Source of the DNA: Sipunculus nudus
Taxonomy: Eukaryota; Annelida; Sipuncula; Golfingiida; Sipunculidae
Direction of reading: 5' to 3'
Assembly: GCA_026874595.1 (NCBI GenBank)
Contig: CM049322.1
Coordinates: 54,029,386-54,093,385, forward strand
DNA length: 64,000 nucleotides
The translations under genes were made by a program, and so were the position numbers. A model generated the notes under the pieces. It did no database searches. It had not been told where the DNA came from and was given only the letters and a program-made list of their open reading frames with translations. Of the stretch, positions 1 to 10,945 are shown piece after piece; positions within the stretch are counted from its first letter, which is position 1, and each line of letters starts with the position of its first letter.

Positions 1-349
1 TTTCCTTTCAGGACCACTGGAGACGTTCTCGATGGAACCTCGCAGGTTCTATAAAAAAAACCCTGGGGAGGTTAAAAATAACGTAGAAACCTCAACAAGG
101 AGCTTCACTGAGACCACTGCGGAGAACTGTTCTGGGCTCTAGCTGGAATTCTTTTTTCTTTTATGCTGAGTGCAGCTTCATTGCGCAAAACAAATTAACA
201 CTAGTTTTCTGCACTTGAATAACATAAAGCTACATATTTGCAAACTAAACAAAAATGAAAAAGTGAAAGTTGAAATCCCTATATATCTTTAGGTCGGAGT
301 TCGAATCGCATAGAGTGGAGATGAATCACATAGAAATTATCATATTTCT
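1..349. other. 3' flank of the glycosyltransferase gene
   Basis: No gene is seen. From about position 190 to the stop codon the sequence resembles about 62530-62685, next to the second glycosyltransferase copy. Both flanks share the word GAAATCCCTATATAT and the following context GTTCRAATCGCATAGAG. The duplication that made the two copies therefore included some downstream sequence, probably the 3' UTR. Positions 1-189 hold nothing I recognise. Confidence 0.5.
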
Positions 350-1660
350 TCAACCACTCGGTGAGTTCACCTGCTGTTGGCCCTGTAGTGATGTTGTAAG
401 GTTGAAATACATGAACACTCTTTGGGGAACAAACTTTGTCATATTCCCTGTTGAAACCAAGACAGGCTTTGTAATGGAGTTTTTTACCGTGTCTGGAACT
501 TTCTTGTTGCGTAGAAATGAGTGTTCTCTGTAGATGTCCTTGTTTTTAGCGTCCCATTTAACAAAATCTTTCACAACCTTATCAAATGGACAATCCTTCT
601 TGGGTTGACACTGGAAGCTTGGAAGTATCAGGATCTTGTTAAGGGCCTTAGCTAAGCTGAGTGCTTGATTAAGTTCAGTTATGCTTCTACCCGGGTCCAT
701 AGGAAACCCATTATTGTATGTTAAATATTTCCGTGATGTACTACTGTAATACTGGTCCGTATCCAGGAACCAGCCTCCGAGCTCTTTTAATCGGTATATT
801 TTTGTTCGCGACCAAGTATTGTAGTTATTGTGAAATATCACTGTCCTTGATATGTTGTATGTATATATGCTTTCTGAGAAAAAAATATGACCCGTAGGAA
901 AAAGCTTGTATGGCAAAACATTGTATCTTATTCGATTTTCCTCCCTCCAGGTTATCAGTCCACGGGTAAATACTTCTTGGTCCCACAGTCTTGGATTTTT
1001 GTTTAGTATTTCAACAGTATCGTTTACAATGCTGATGGTAGCTTCCGTTTTTCGGATCATTGCCAATCCGATACATAATTTGTCCGGCTTGCCTCTTACA
1101 TCTTGTTGAATCTCTACATCACATTCTTTACATTTGAAATAAGGAAAAGGATTTTTTATGAAAACTGTATCCAGATCCATTAAAAGTACACTGAACTCTA
1201 GAGTTAGAAGTTTCAAAGTTAAAGAAAACTTAAGATTTCCCTTTTTCTTGAAAGCATTGCTCCAAAATGGATGTTCTTTGCTTGCTAGCTCCCTCAGGGT
1301 TGCGTCGTAATAAGCAGTAAATCCTCGGCTCGCAAGCTCCTCAACGGTGTTCTGACTAAGACCGACTGGCAGAAGATTCTCCACTCCGTTGTGTGAAGCC
1401 GAGACGGCAAAATTCAGGAACATTTCTATGTATGTTTCATCAAGGATAACTAATATAACTACAGGGTCCTTTGCGGCCGGGGTCATTAGAGACACCTTCT
1501 TTGCAAGGCATTTGAGGTCCGTATTATTGCACGTGGATTCATGGAGAAATAAGATGGATTTTAACGATATGCTTTCCGAAATAATCCATCGTAACCATAT
1601 CACTGAACTACCCAACACAAGTAACAATAATGCGAGCGATAGTTTCCTTTTGCAATGCAT
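350..1660 (-). CDS. Type II membrane glycosyltransferase, nucleotide-diphospho-sugar transferase (GT77-like) family
   Basis: This is an uninterrupted 436-codon frame from ATG at 1660 to TGA at 350. Residues 1-6 are short and basic. Residues 7-28 are a hydrophobic signal anchor, which predicts a single-pass Golgi-type protein with a lumenal catalytic part. The DxD metal and nucleotide-sugar motif is DLD at residues 162-164, in the context LLMDLDTVFIKNPFP. Further family-like features are WDQ at 226-228 and the HNNY segment near 277. The C-terminal part (about 330-345, ALNKILILPSFQC) resembles the plant-type arabinosyl and xylosyl transferases of GT77. Asn-X-Ser/Thr sequons are present. The expected role is transfer of a sugar from a nucleotide sugar to a secreted or membrane glycan; donor and acceptor cannot be read from the sequence. 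No introns are needed. A decayed paralogue lies at 62686-63982. Family assignment is from remembered motifs. Confidence 0.85.
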   Translation of the reverse strand: MHCKRKLSLALLLLVLGSSVIWLRWIISESISLKSILFLHESTCNNTDLKCLAKKVSLMTPAAKDPVVILVILDETYIEMFLNFAVSASHNGVENLLPVGLSQNTVEELASRGFTAYYDATLRELASKEHPFWSNAFKKKGNLKFSLTLKLLTLEFSVLLMDLDTVFIKNPFPYFKCKECDVEIQQDVRGKPDKLCIGLAMIRKTEATISIVNDTVEILNKNPRLWDQEVFTRGLITWREENRIRYNVLPYKLFPTGHIFFSESIYTYNISRTVIFHNNYNTWSRTKIYRLKELGGWFLDTDQYYSSTSRKYLTYNNGFPMDPGRSITELNQALSLAKALNKILILPSFQCQPKKDCPFDKVVKDFVKWDAKNKDIYREHSFLRNKKVPDTVKNSITKPVLVSTGNMTKFVPQRVFMYFNLTTSLQGQQQVNSPSG

Positions 1661-2284
1661 CTGTGATTCTTCGGAACTCTGAAATATTGAAGATTTTCTT
1701 CAAATATTAACAGCGTATTTAATCGTTCAATTGGCAAACCTTCAGTAAATGGACTATAACTAGCGAGAATTATTTTGGCAGATACTGAAAAAAATCATAA
1801 TAAAAATATAACCTCGACCAAAATAAACAAGCAAAAAGTAGGTATGATATTTTATTCTTGTAAGAATCACTTTTTTATTCGGGTAAAGGTGTCTTGGTGA
1901 TTACATGCGTCAATAGTAATGTATTAATTTACCCATCTTTACCCATCCAGTGTCATGTGATGGGGAGTTGCACACAGGACGTAGACTGGGCCATGGGACG
2001 ATTGGCTAGTGCAAAAATCACATCATTTACGTAATTTTGATATTCCATTTATATGTTTACTGTGCTTAAGAATACGCTTGCCATATATCGTCAGGAATGC
2101 TAAGGTTTTATAAAGACTTTTGTATTTGCGGTAGGTAGAAAGGGCCCTATGCTTCCATAAGGGGTTTCATGGTCATACATAACGTGTGTGTGTTGAAAGT
2201 ATTAAAGTATATGGGAATCATGTGTGAATATATATAAGCAGATACATTTTATATATGTATCTTTTTGTCTACGTGCAAAAGTGG
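1661..2284. other. Upstream region of the glycosyltransferase gene
   Basis: AT-rich DNA 5' of the glycosyltransferase. I see no clear TATA box, CpG island or exon. Any 5' UTR exon and promoter on the minus strand should lie here. A short frame at 2255-2449 runs into the minisatellite and is not treated as a gene. Confidence 0.4.
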
Positions 2285-3045
2285 ATACAGGATTTAAAGG
2301 ACCAAAGTGAACAACAGGCTTACCTTGAGGGCGATTGCCTTGTCCTTATAGATACAACTTTGCAGAAGGACGGGTGTCCTGTTATGTCAGGAAGAGGCCA
2401 AATTCAAGGACCAGTGTCACGGTCTGTCAGTAAAAACGTTAACATATAAAAACCGGTATCCTGTCTTATCAGTAAGGGGCTTAACATAAGTACCGATGTC
2501 GTGTCCTGTCAGTAAGAGGCTTAACATAAGGCCCAGTGTCCTCTCCTGTCACTAACAGGGTTAATATAGGGACCAGTACCCTGTCCTATTAGTGACTGGA
2601 CTAACGTACGAACCAGCGTCTTATCCTGTCAATACGATGCTTCACATAAGGACCTCGCTCCTCTCTTGTGTCAACCTTATCATGAGGAACAGCGTCCATT
2701 TGATGGCAGGCTTAACAAACGAACCAGTACTTGTTCTGTCAATATATGATTTAACACAAACACCTGTGTCCAGCGTTGCCATTTTCGGCTTTCTATAAGG
2801 ACCAGGGTCCTGTCCTCTCAGTAACAAATTTGACCCTAAGGACTTGTGTCGTGTCCTACCAGTAATATAATATATGGACCAGCGGCAAAATCGGCTTTTG
2901 TAAGGACCTGGGTCCTTTAAGACATAACCTGTTATGCCAGCATAAGACTTTAATTGAGGACCTATGTTTTATCTGTCAACAACAGGCTTAATGTAAGGTC
3001 CAGTATCTTGGCCTGTCAGTAATACGCTTAACACAAGGAACAGTT
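2285..3045. repeat. Degenerate ~45-bp minisatellite, array A
   Basis: About 16 diverged tandem units of roughly 45 bp. The recognisable core is AAGGACCAGTGTCCTGTC followed by a CAGTAA(C/G)AGGCTTAACATA-like stretch. Units differ by point changes and small indels. Short frames over the array (such as 2592-2798) are repeat translations. The same family forms arrays at 4396-4770 and 32765-33510. Confidence 0.85.
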
Positions 3046-4395
3046 AGTACATCAGCCAGAGGGTTCACCGGTACCAAACAGGTGACAATTGCTATCAATG
3101 TTTTTTAAAGGTGTATGTGTGTGATAATAAAAATGCCTGATAGCAGTATAAAAGTGGTAGGTTTCTGTAAGATATCTTATAATATATAATATATTCACTT
3201 TTCTGACAGGAGGGAGATATCTAAATAAACACCACTTTCTAAGATGTTTATTTGAACCATGGGGCAAACAGAGTTTTAACGAGAATATATACCAGTTTGC
3301 TATATTGCCAGTAAGTGCAATAACTCATCCTGTTCCGGTTTTATGATAATACAAAGTCTAGTAAATGATAGTGATAAGCCCAAATTGATGAAATCAGTAA
3401 ATAAAGTTGAACAAATCTAATTTAATTCTAACCTGCTTTGACTCAGGAGTACAGGGATTAGGTTTCAAACAAAACCCTAGCAGTCAAGTGTCAACTAACT
3501 TTATCGGATTGGAAGACATACATGGTTCGCCTTGGCTATGTACTTGCACCATAGGTGCCATTAAGATCCTTTTGTTTAAATCTTTAAAATCTTTAATCAT
3601 TTAAATTAAAATGACAATGGGTTTGTGGTGTTGCCCTTGAGAGAATATTATCTCTCGCTTAGTGGGATATAGTTGTAACTGGTAGATCACAAAATGGAGA
3701 TAACTATTCAAAAAAAAGTTTTGTTTTCATATAATTTTCTTTTATTTAAACATTTCAGTAGAAACACACATGATAATAAACATGAAAGTAACACATTTGT
3801 CATTCTTCTGGTGATTTCTACTACATTTGCTTGTAAGTGCTAACTTTCTTATTGCTTGTTTTGGCAAGGTAACCAGGCTTGAAATAACTATAAGTTATAA
3901 TAGACATACAAAAGTTTTTCGGTGATAATCCAAAATAAAAAATGACGAAATGATTTTCAAATTTCACCCGGTGTTATCTTTCAAACCATGCAACACAGAA
4001 ATCATCAGATTTGATTTTTTTCTCTCAGAAAGTGATTGCAAATTTATATGATTATGAACTTATAAACTGATATTTTGCCTACTTACCTTTCAAACTAACA
4101 TTGATTATTACTTTGATATTTTTTTTTAATATGAAAGTTGAAAATACACAAGGGCCTGGTTGTGAAATAATGTAACAAACAATTTTTCAAAGAGTCTTTT
4201 ATCACAAAGCCAACATTCACGCTGAAGAGTGAAACTATACATAAGTAAATAAATACATTATATTATGTTACCTCTTCTGTTGATTTTAAATGCTCAACTT
4301 AATCTATATTGGTCAGTGGTCTACTAAGGAGAGTTTAAGAGAACCTTTATACACAACCTTTGAATGTCCCAGGTTTAGTGATTGCGAATTGTGCC
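3046..4395. other. AT-rich intergenic DNA between two minisatellite arrays
   Basis: No gene or RNA recognised. Short open stretches (3052-3267 minus, 3407-3604 plus) lack recognisable motifs, and their composition matches the surrounding non-coding DNA. Confidence 0.4.
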
Positions 4396-4770
4396 TTGAT
4401 ATATATCACAAGTACAAGTGTCCTGTCCTGTCAATGACAGGCTTATTATAAGGACCGGCCTGAAGTTCTGTCAATAATTGGCTTAACTCATGAACCATTG
4501 CCCTGTCCTGTCAGTAAGAGACTTAGCATAAGGTCCAGTGTCCTGTTGTATTATTAACAGGCATGATATAAGGAACAGTTTCCTGTCATGTCAGTAGCAG
4601 GTTTGATATAAGATGTGTCCTTTTCTGATAGTAACCGGCTTACCATAATGATTAGTGTCCTGTCCTGTCCTTATAAGGTTTGACCTAAGGACCAGTGTCA
4701 TGTCCTGTCAGTAATGTATTATAAGGACCAATGACAAAACAGCCTTTTTGTAAGGACCAGTGCCCTTTAA
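4396..4770. repeat. Degenerate ~45-bp minisatellite, array B
   Basis: About eight units of the same family as 2285-3045, recognised by repeated AAGGACCAGTGTCCTGTC-like words alternating with GTAA.AGGCTTA-like words. The array ends near 4770 and is followed by a module also found next to the array at 33 kb. Confidence 0.8.
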
Positions 4771-4839
4771 AAAATAACCCCTATTCTCCCTTCGAGTAAA
4801 AACTAATGTACAGTCTAATTAGACATGATTAAGACAAGT

Positions 4840-4953
4840 GGTTCATAAAATATGTCCCATGGTTCAGGCGAGAGGGACATGTCTTGGGTCTGCCAGAGTA
4901 TTTGGAAATCTTCCCGCACCCCTCATCATCCTTATGAGTAGAAGTCTCTTAAT

Positions 4954-5020
<67 letters not shown>

Positions 5021-5470
5021 GCGTGCCTGGCCGTTTCAGGTGAAGTGTGGCACTCTTTTGCAGGAAGTGTTTTATCCATATCAAGATAACCTAATTGGCA
5101 GACAGGGTTTTATAGTTTTATTTGGGAGTACCCATCGAGATAACATTATTCACTGTATATATGAGTCTTGGCACCCATAGGTAAGTTGTAACCAACTCTA
5201 AACTTCTCGGGTATTACAATCAAAAGCTATTCGTGTACACATGCCAAACAAGTGCATTTATAGACACAAGAGGATGATCGCCCTCTCTTAAATAGATATA
5301 CCTGCTCATTACCTTGTCAGATAATGCTGGGCGTCATGAAATAACACACACGAGAAACAAACCAAAATTATGTTTATAGCACAAACTTAAATATGTGATT
5401 TATCATTGTTAATTGTTTACATGAGTTCAGATATGCATAAATAGTAGTAGCTACATTGAATTTGTACCTC
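4840..5470. repeat. Flanking modules shared with the 32.8-34.6 kb repeat
   Basis: Three short modules recur near the third minisatellite array. They are TTCAGGCGAGAGGGAC...CCGCACCCCTCAT at 4863-4926 (compare 32865-32930); GTGTGGCACTCTTT...TTATCCATATCAAGA at 5046-5088 (compare 34558-34600); and CATGAGTTCAGAT...ATAGTAGTAGCTA at 5420-5455 (compare 33671-33711). This suggests that the minisatellite is one part of a larger dispersed element. No coding sequence is seen in it. Confidence 0.6.
4957..5018. repeat. (TA)n microsatellite
   Basis: About 31 uninterrupted TA units inside the tail of the minisatellite-associated repeat. The frame that crosses it is an artefact. Confidence 0.95.
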
Positions 5471-6165
5471 ATACAAAAATGATATAATTTTGAATATCTT
5501 ACCCACACATGGGATTCATATCAAACACAATATTATTGGTATTAATATTTCAATTTTGAAATGGCATAATATTTTAGATAAAATATGCAAAAATAAAATA
5601 TTGACGGAATTCGGAAAGAAAATTAAACTAATTTATTTGCCCCTTAAGTGAACACAATTTAAAGGCTAAAACATATATCAATGAATCAAAAGATCCAGCC
5701 TTGCAACTGTTTTATATCAAACGGTTTTAATCACATGATTTTATTAGTTTATTGTTTGTCCAACCTTTCCGACTTAAGTATAAAACTATGTACATTTTTA
5801 CCGAGCCATTCTTAATAAACAACGTGCTATTATATATATATCAACGTATTATTATATATAGCAATTCTATTTTTTTTTCATGAACTGAATGGTTCTACTC
5901 AGAGTGTGCATAAAATAAATTATTTTATTATTAATTAAAATAAAATACCCTCATATGTGATTAAGTTTAACGTGAGCTGGATGAGGCCGGAAGACTTACA
6001 GGTGTGTTACACTGCTGTTCTTGTGTGACCAGTTTGTTCGTTTATTGTTGATTTTTATTTAAAGTAAAAGTTTCTGAACTTTTTATTTCTTCTTTCTGTA
6101 TAATATTCCGTAGAAGATTGTAGACACTTGTTGGCTCTCAGTTAACCTTAATACAGACCTAAGAT
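5471..6165. other. AT-rich intergenic DNA
   Basis: No gene recognised. The stretch is very AT-rich with short TA runs and no long open frame. Confidence 0.4.
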
Positions 6166-6262
6166 GACTCTCACTCAGTCTTAAAGCAGACACCGGGTGA
6201 CTCACTTTGTCCTAAAGCAGACACCGGGTGACTCTCACTTTGTCCTAAAGCAGACACCGGGT
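6166..6262. repeat. Three-copy 31-33-bp tandem repeat
   Basis: Three consecutive units begin GACTC and end with AAAGCAGACACCGGGT. The first two have small changes, and the middle one is two bases shorter. It is a local tandem triplication in otherwise unremarkable DNA. Confidence 0.9.
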
Positions 6263-6834
6263 GAAAGCTTATTGAAGTTACGATTTTGTGCCGTATAATT
6301 AACCGAGTATTTAACGTTTTCACAAACATTATCTGCACTAAACTGGTCTAATGTTAGTTCAGAAAAGTAAATCTATAACTTCACACAAACATTTCTAATT
6401 TTATTTTTCAATCCAAAGTTTACTCTTCATGACTTAATGGCCAAGTGTGTATCTGAATAAAATGTGATCGATTTTATAAATGTGTGCGTACATAACATAA
6501 ACATACTTGAAATTCTGCAAATGTATATGTCTACCGTCTAGTTCGGGAGAAGTTTACCGGACTCACTAGATTTTACCGGTGGCAACATTTGGAAAAAAAT
6601 AAGAAATATGTTTGAGAAAAAAAAATTGTACGGCTGTGTTCACTTTTTTATTTAGTTATGTTATATTCGAGAAGGTCACTCACCAGTGAATTAAGTAGAC
6701 TACGCAATATTTCTTTTACAGGGCAGCAAACAAAATGAAAATTTGTGTTCCCCCCCCGGAAACCCCTATCTGTATTATTATGAACTTTGTAAGATATTTC
6801 GGCAATTCTGCTGGCCCTCTTAAATTTCAAGCCT
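6263..6834. other. Intergenic DNA
   Basis: Nothing recognised on either strand. A frame on the minus strand that starts in the adjacent TA repeat and runs to 6648 has no supporting motif. Confidence 0.35.
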
Positions 6835-6836
6835 CG

Positions 6837-6883
<47 letters not shown>

Positions 6884-7023
6884 CATATATATATATATAC
6901 AAATATATATATACAAATATATATATACACATATATATACATATACACATATACATATACACATATACATATATACACATATACATATATACACATATAC
7001 ATATATATATATATATGAGTATA

Positions 7024-7075
<52 letters not shown>
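6835..7075. repeat. Compound TA/CA alternating purine-pyrimidine repeat
   Basis: About 240 bp of TATA interspersed with ACATATACAC words, ending in a pure (TA)n run. It is open in several frames on both strands, giving artefactual Tyr/Ile/His-rich frames. It is largely self-complementary. Confidence 0.95.
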
Positions 7076-7076
<1 letters not shown>

Positions 7077-7607
7077 TCAAGGGGCAAATAAAGATGAAAG
7101 AAAGTTGAGATGATTATTTGGATTGCTCGTAGAGGAAATTTTTTAAAAGACCTCTGTAGAATAATCAGGAGGAATTATTTTTATGCCAGTGTGAGAGTAA
7201 CTTAATGAGCAGGATTAAATTTTGAATTGACATCAGTATCGAGGAGCTGTCACGCAAGTCGTTAGATCTATCACCATGCAGTATATTAATCGGTGTAATC
7301 AAGTGACAGTTGGTAAAATTGAAAATGAACTGGAGGCTACGCGCAACGTGTTTATAGAGCCACGGTCACTTGTAGCATTAATACATGAATGTCTTTATAT
7401 TTATGTTTCAATGCCAAGTGAATATATTGCAAAATAACCGTATAAACTTTAAGATGCAACACAAAATGGCTTAAACAAATAAATGTGGAGGCCAAATCTT
7501 CAGCTAAAGCTTTTAATTACTCTCTTTTGCCATAGGTCTGTTGCAAATAACTTTTACAGCATTTGAGTATTTATATATATACATATATATTTTTATAAAT
7601 ATATATA

Positions 7608-7647
<40 letters not shown>

Positions 7648-8509
7648 TATTATTATTAGCCGTTCGTTGAATAGCGGAAACTCGCGCATCTGAAAAAGCT
7701 TCATGAATAAAACACAAGAGCGTTTCTGACCGCCAACGCAAAGCCATCGCACATCAGAAATATTGCGCCCATGTAAAGATTGCCGCTATCGCGCGCCGGT
7801 GAACGCCCCGCTCGAGCACTCACCCTCACACAAATCATGTAAACAGCACAGCATTTTTATATCATGGATGTGTATTAAAAGTCTGGACATATATTTTGGG
7901 ACCTACGTATGTTCGGGTGTCTGTTTTCCTTTGACGTCTTTCAATGTGTAAAACGATCGGACCCATGAGTTTTTGTTCGTAGTGCTAGATATGTGTCAGT
8001 TATATCCGATCAAATTTTGAATATTGATTTCTTGCCCAAATAATTGGAGCATTTTATTTTTTTCTATTGACTGTCTTTCGTGGCTTTATATAATATGTTT
8101 ACATCCATAGATATAATTTATTTTGGACTATTAAAATTTTAGAATATATTATTTATTTAATTTCTACCAAAATATTTTATACCAATAACGAGTTGGAATG
8201 TATCAATAAATAATTTTGGAAAATATATTATTATATATATTATTAATAGTATAATTAAAAGTAGTCTTTTAAGTTAAATGATGTAAGTATTATATTAAAT
8301 ATGTGATACATTTACACAAACTCTCATTAGGATAAACCATATACTGATTAACTGGAGGATAGACGGTAATGTTTTATTCATACCATAAGGGAGATATATA
8401 TATATATGGCCATGTGTGTGTGTTTGTGTGACTGGTATGCTTTATATCACACCCAAATCAAACAATTTATTTACATCACTGCATATTTATGTTATTAAAA
8501 AGGCATGGC
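7076..8509. other. Intergenic DNA with a (TTA)n run
   Basis: It includes a (TTA)n microsatellite at about 7608-7658 followed by a slightly GC-richer patch (7660-7830). A 62-codon frame at 7763-7951 has no recognisable features. The rest, up to the methyltransferase stop codon, is AT-rich and holds nothing I recognise. The methyltransferase 3' UTR presumably lies just below 8510. Confidence 0.4.
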
Positions 8510-9529
8510 TTATCCACAAACAAAATAGTCGTGGTCGCTTATTGAGGGCGGGATTTTGATTCGTTGGATAGAACATGGCGCAACTTGATGAAGGGGAAGT
8601 TTCCAAAGTCCAATAGAATGATTTCTGGCCCGACCCGGCGGTCCGTCACGGGCCATACACAAGGGTGGCTCCAAAGATATTGGTGGTATTTCAAAATTCA
8701 GATGTCTGAATCTAGCCCTCTGTAGATTAGTCAAGTCAACATTCTTTTGAACACCAGGATTTGTTGTTAATAAGAAATACTGCCCAGCATTGTTAATGTT
8801 ACGGAGGGTTTTTAGTACTGCCTTATAAGGAAGGTGATTTAACATAATCCTTGTCATCACCAAGTCATATTGTCCCGGGGGCGGTCCTTCAGCGATATCT
8901 CCTTGTACGAATGTCCAATCACTGACGTGCTTGAAAGCCTTCTTGTGATTTTCAATCAGAAAGGGCACTATATCCATTCCAGTGTAATTAATATCATTTC
9001 TTTGGACTAAAAATCTGGACATCCATTGGAAATCCCCGCATGGGATATCTAAGAGCCTTATTTTTGGGGTATGCAAGGTCTTCTTTAATTCGTTAATCAC
9101 TGTATGGAGAACGCCTATCATTTCTTGCGTGTATTCCAGAGTAGAACTTGGGCCAGATCCCTCCACGCTCTTCAGTCTCGGGTCCACCTGATGAGTAATG
9201 CCTCCCCAATGACTCTTCTTATAAATCATTTCAAAGGAATTCTTCCGTGAACTCGGATTTTCTTTACTCTCCACTTGCAAACTGGCTTTAAAATTCTTGG
9301 TTTGTTTATTAAGTGTAAACCGAACAGTATCACATGTGACACAGTGTTTAACTCTCCCATCTGTTGTTAGGAGGCTGCTATGTAGGGTTGGGTCTGGCTG
9401 GATTATTGTCCTTAGAATGCCAAATTTGCCCTCAGTTTTATGACTGCAAAGCCTTGCTGTAAGGATGTACAACCCGATGACAGAAAGACTGACACACAGA
9501 ACAAGTAGAAACCTCTTCTGAATATCCAT
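8510..9529 (-). CDS. Membrane-anchored class I SAM-dependent methyltransferase
   Basis: A single uninterrupted 339-codon frame. Residues 7-25 are a hydrophobic signal anchor after a short basic start, so the enzyme is probably lumenal. The SAM-binding motif I is RLLDIPCGDFQWM at residues 158-170. The acidic residue after strand 2 is D186 in YTGMDIV. Further motifs are GDI (210-212), YDLVMTR (221-227) and LNHLP (230-234). Upstream, IYKKSHWGG (102-110) and SGPSSTLEYT (124-133) match the pre-core pattern (IY..WG, SG.GSTLEYT) that I remember from bacterial methyltransferases in surface-polysaccharide clusters. The likely role is methylation of a secretory-pathway glycan or small molecule; the substrate is unknown. 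The start at 9529 puts the anchor at the N terminus as expected. There are no introns and no close neighbour on the same strand. Confidence 0.85.
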   Translation of the reverse strand: MDIQKRFLLVLCVSLSVIGLYILTARLCSHKTEGKFGILRTIIQPDPTLHSSLLTTDGRVKHCVTCDTVRFTLNKQTKNFKASLQVESKENPSSRKNSFEMIYKKSHWGGITHQVDPRLKSVEGSGPSSTLEYTQEMIGVLHTVINELKKTLHTPKIRLLDIPCGDFQWMSRFLVQRNDINYTGMDIVPFLIENHKKAFKHVSDWTFVQGDIAEGPPPGQYDLVMTRIMLNHLPYKAVLKTLRNINNAGQYFLLTTNPGVQKNVDLTNLQRARFRHLNFEIPPISLEPPLCMARDGPPGRARNHSIGLWKLPLHQVAPCSIQRIKIPPSISDHDYFVCG

Positions 9530-9797
9530 CCTGCATTTTCTACAAAAATAAAAGTAACAAATGTAACCAATATTGAACCTACAAGATATTGTCCGATTTC
9601 TTACTCAGCCTAGTGAGAGTAATATGAACAGCAGCATATCATCTAATATAGATGGTCTCTCTCTCTTTCCGTCTCTGTCTCTCTCTCTTTCTGTCTCTGT
9701 CTCTCTCTCTTTCTGTCTCTCTTTCTCTCTCTATATTTATATATCCATACACACACTAAAACTCCTGTCTTTCTTTCTCTCTCTCTCTCTGTATATT

Positions 9798-9854
<57 letters not shown>

Positions 9855-10379
9855 ATACACACACTAAAACTCTTGTCTTTTATAATAGTCGGAGCTCATA
9901 AAACGGTCATATTTTCTGGTCCAGCGTTTACCACCGTTTAATTTCATATTCGGACCACTTCTCTTGTCACAAAATGGATCGTGTCATTTTTTTTTCATTT
10001 CTCGAGATAACTGTGCCCACTTAGCTGTACATTTGTGTTTGATGAGCAAGAATTGACGCTCCGGTCAGAGCATTGTTTTCTTAAATAATTGCGGCTATCA
10101 GTAAAAGTTTATAGTGTGCGCAGCAAGCCTTTGATTAACCCGTTACGATTCTAGTTATGCCTTTTGTTATAAAACCGGGAATTTCCATGTTTTGTTTCAA
10201 GCCTACTTATTATTTAGCCTGCTCATGAATATAGATGGGCCATACTAGGAAACAGAAGGCGCTTATTTGTATTTGTCTTATGAATATAAATAAGCCTCCG
10301 GGGTAGCAGGGCTTTTGAGCACGTGCTAGGGTTATTGAAAGGGGGACAGTCTAGCCAGACACTGCAAAGACGAGACGTC
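9530..10379. other. Upstream region of the methyltransferase gene with TC/TA microsatellite
   Basis: A compound (TC)n/(TA)n microsatellite occupies about 9655-9852. The sequence AATATAAATAAG near 10282 resembles a TATA box on the plus strand, but no gene follows it, only a minisatellite. No other feature is recognised. Confidence 0.5.
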
Positions 10380-10945
10380 CTGCCGCTCAGTGTCCATCGA
10401 GGTCTTGTGAGGTGCTGTCAGGTGTCCAGTCAGGTCCAGTTAGTTGCTGACAGGTGAGTGCTGACCAGCTAGGTGCTATAAGGCGAGGTGCTATAAGGCG
10501 AGGTGCTGTCGGGCGAGTTACTGTCCAGCGAGTTACTGTCCAGCGAGGTGTTGTCCGGGGAGGAGTTGTCCGGCGAGGGGCTGTCAGTGGGGTGTTGTCC
10601 AACGACGTGCCGCCTATGAGGTGCTTCCGGCGAGGTGATGTCCGGCGAGGTGCTGTCCAGCCAGGTGCTGTCAGTGAGGTGCGTTTACTTAGGTGCCGCC
10701 AGCGGATGTCCAGTAAGGTGCTGCCCAGTTAGATGCTTCCAATTGAAGTACTATCAAGGGATGTGCTATACGGTGTCCATTGAGGTCCAGTAAAGTGCCT
10801 CGAGCGTTTGTTTGGAGAGATACTGTCCCGCGAAGAGCTATCCAGCGAGGTGTTACCCATCGAGATCCTGTCCGGAGAGTTGCTGTCCAGCGAGATGCTG
10901 TCAATGAGTTACTGTCATTGAGGTGTTGTCCTGCGAGATGTATAT
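10380..10945. repeat. 15-bp minisatellite
   Basis: Roughly 37 diverged units of about 15 bp with the core GCGAGGTGCTGTCCA. The best-preserved units lie near 10480-10590 and 10820-10910. Because 15 is a multiple of three and the unit lacks stops, frames stay open on both strands (plus 10454-10732, minus 10387-10602), giving Arg/Gly/Val- or Thr/Arg-rich peptides that look artefactual. The segment is clearly GC-richer than its surroundings. Confidence 0.85.

Noticed and set aside
290..320. B-box-like GTTCGAATC as a tRNA or SINE remnant
   Set aside because: No A box at a suitable distance; the sequence is better explained as duplicated 3' flank of the glycosyltransferase gene.
2285..3045. CRISPR-like regularly spaced repeats
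   Set aside because: The units are contiguous and diverged with no unique spacers, and the genome is eukaryotic.
6648..7091. Overlapping Tyr/Ile-rich frames on both strands
   Set aside because: They are translations of the TA/CA repeat at 6835-7075.
9573..9941. Ser/Leu and Tyr/Ile-rich frame near the methyltransferase
   Set aside because: It is the translation of a TC/TA microsatellite.
10387..10904. Arg/Gly- and Thr/Arg/Pro-rich frames on both strands
   Set aside because: They follow from a stop-free 15-bp repeat and have no independent support as genes.
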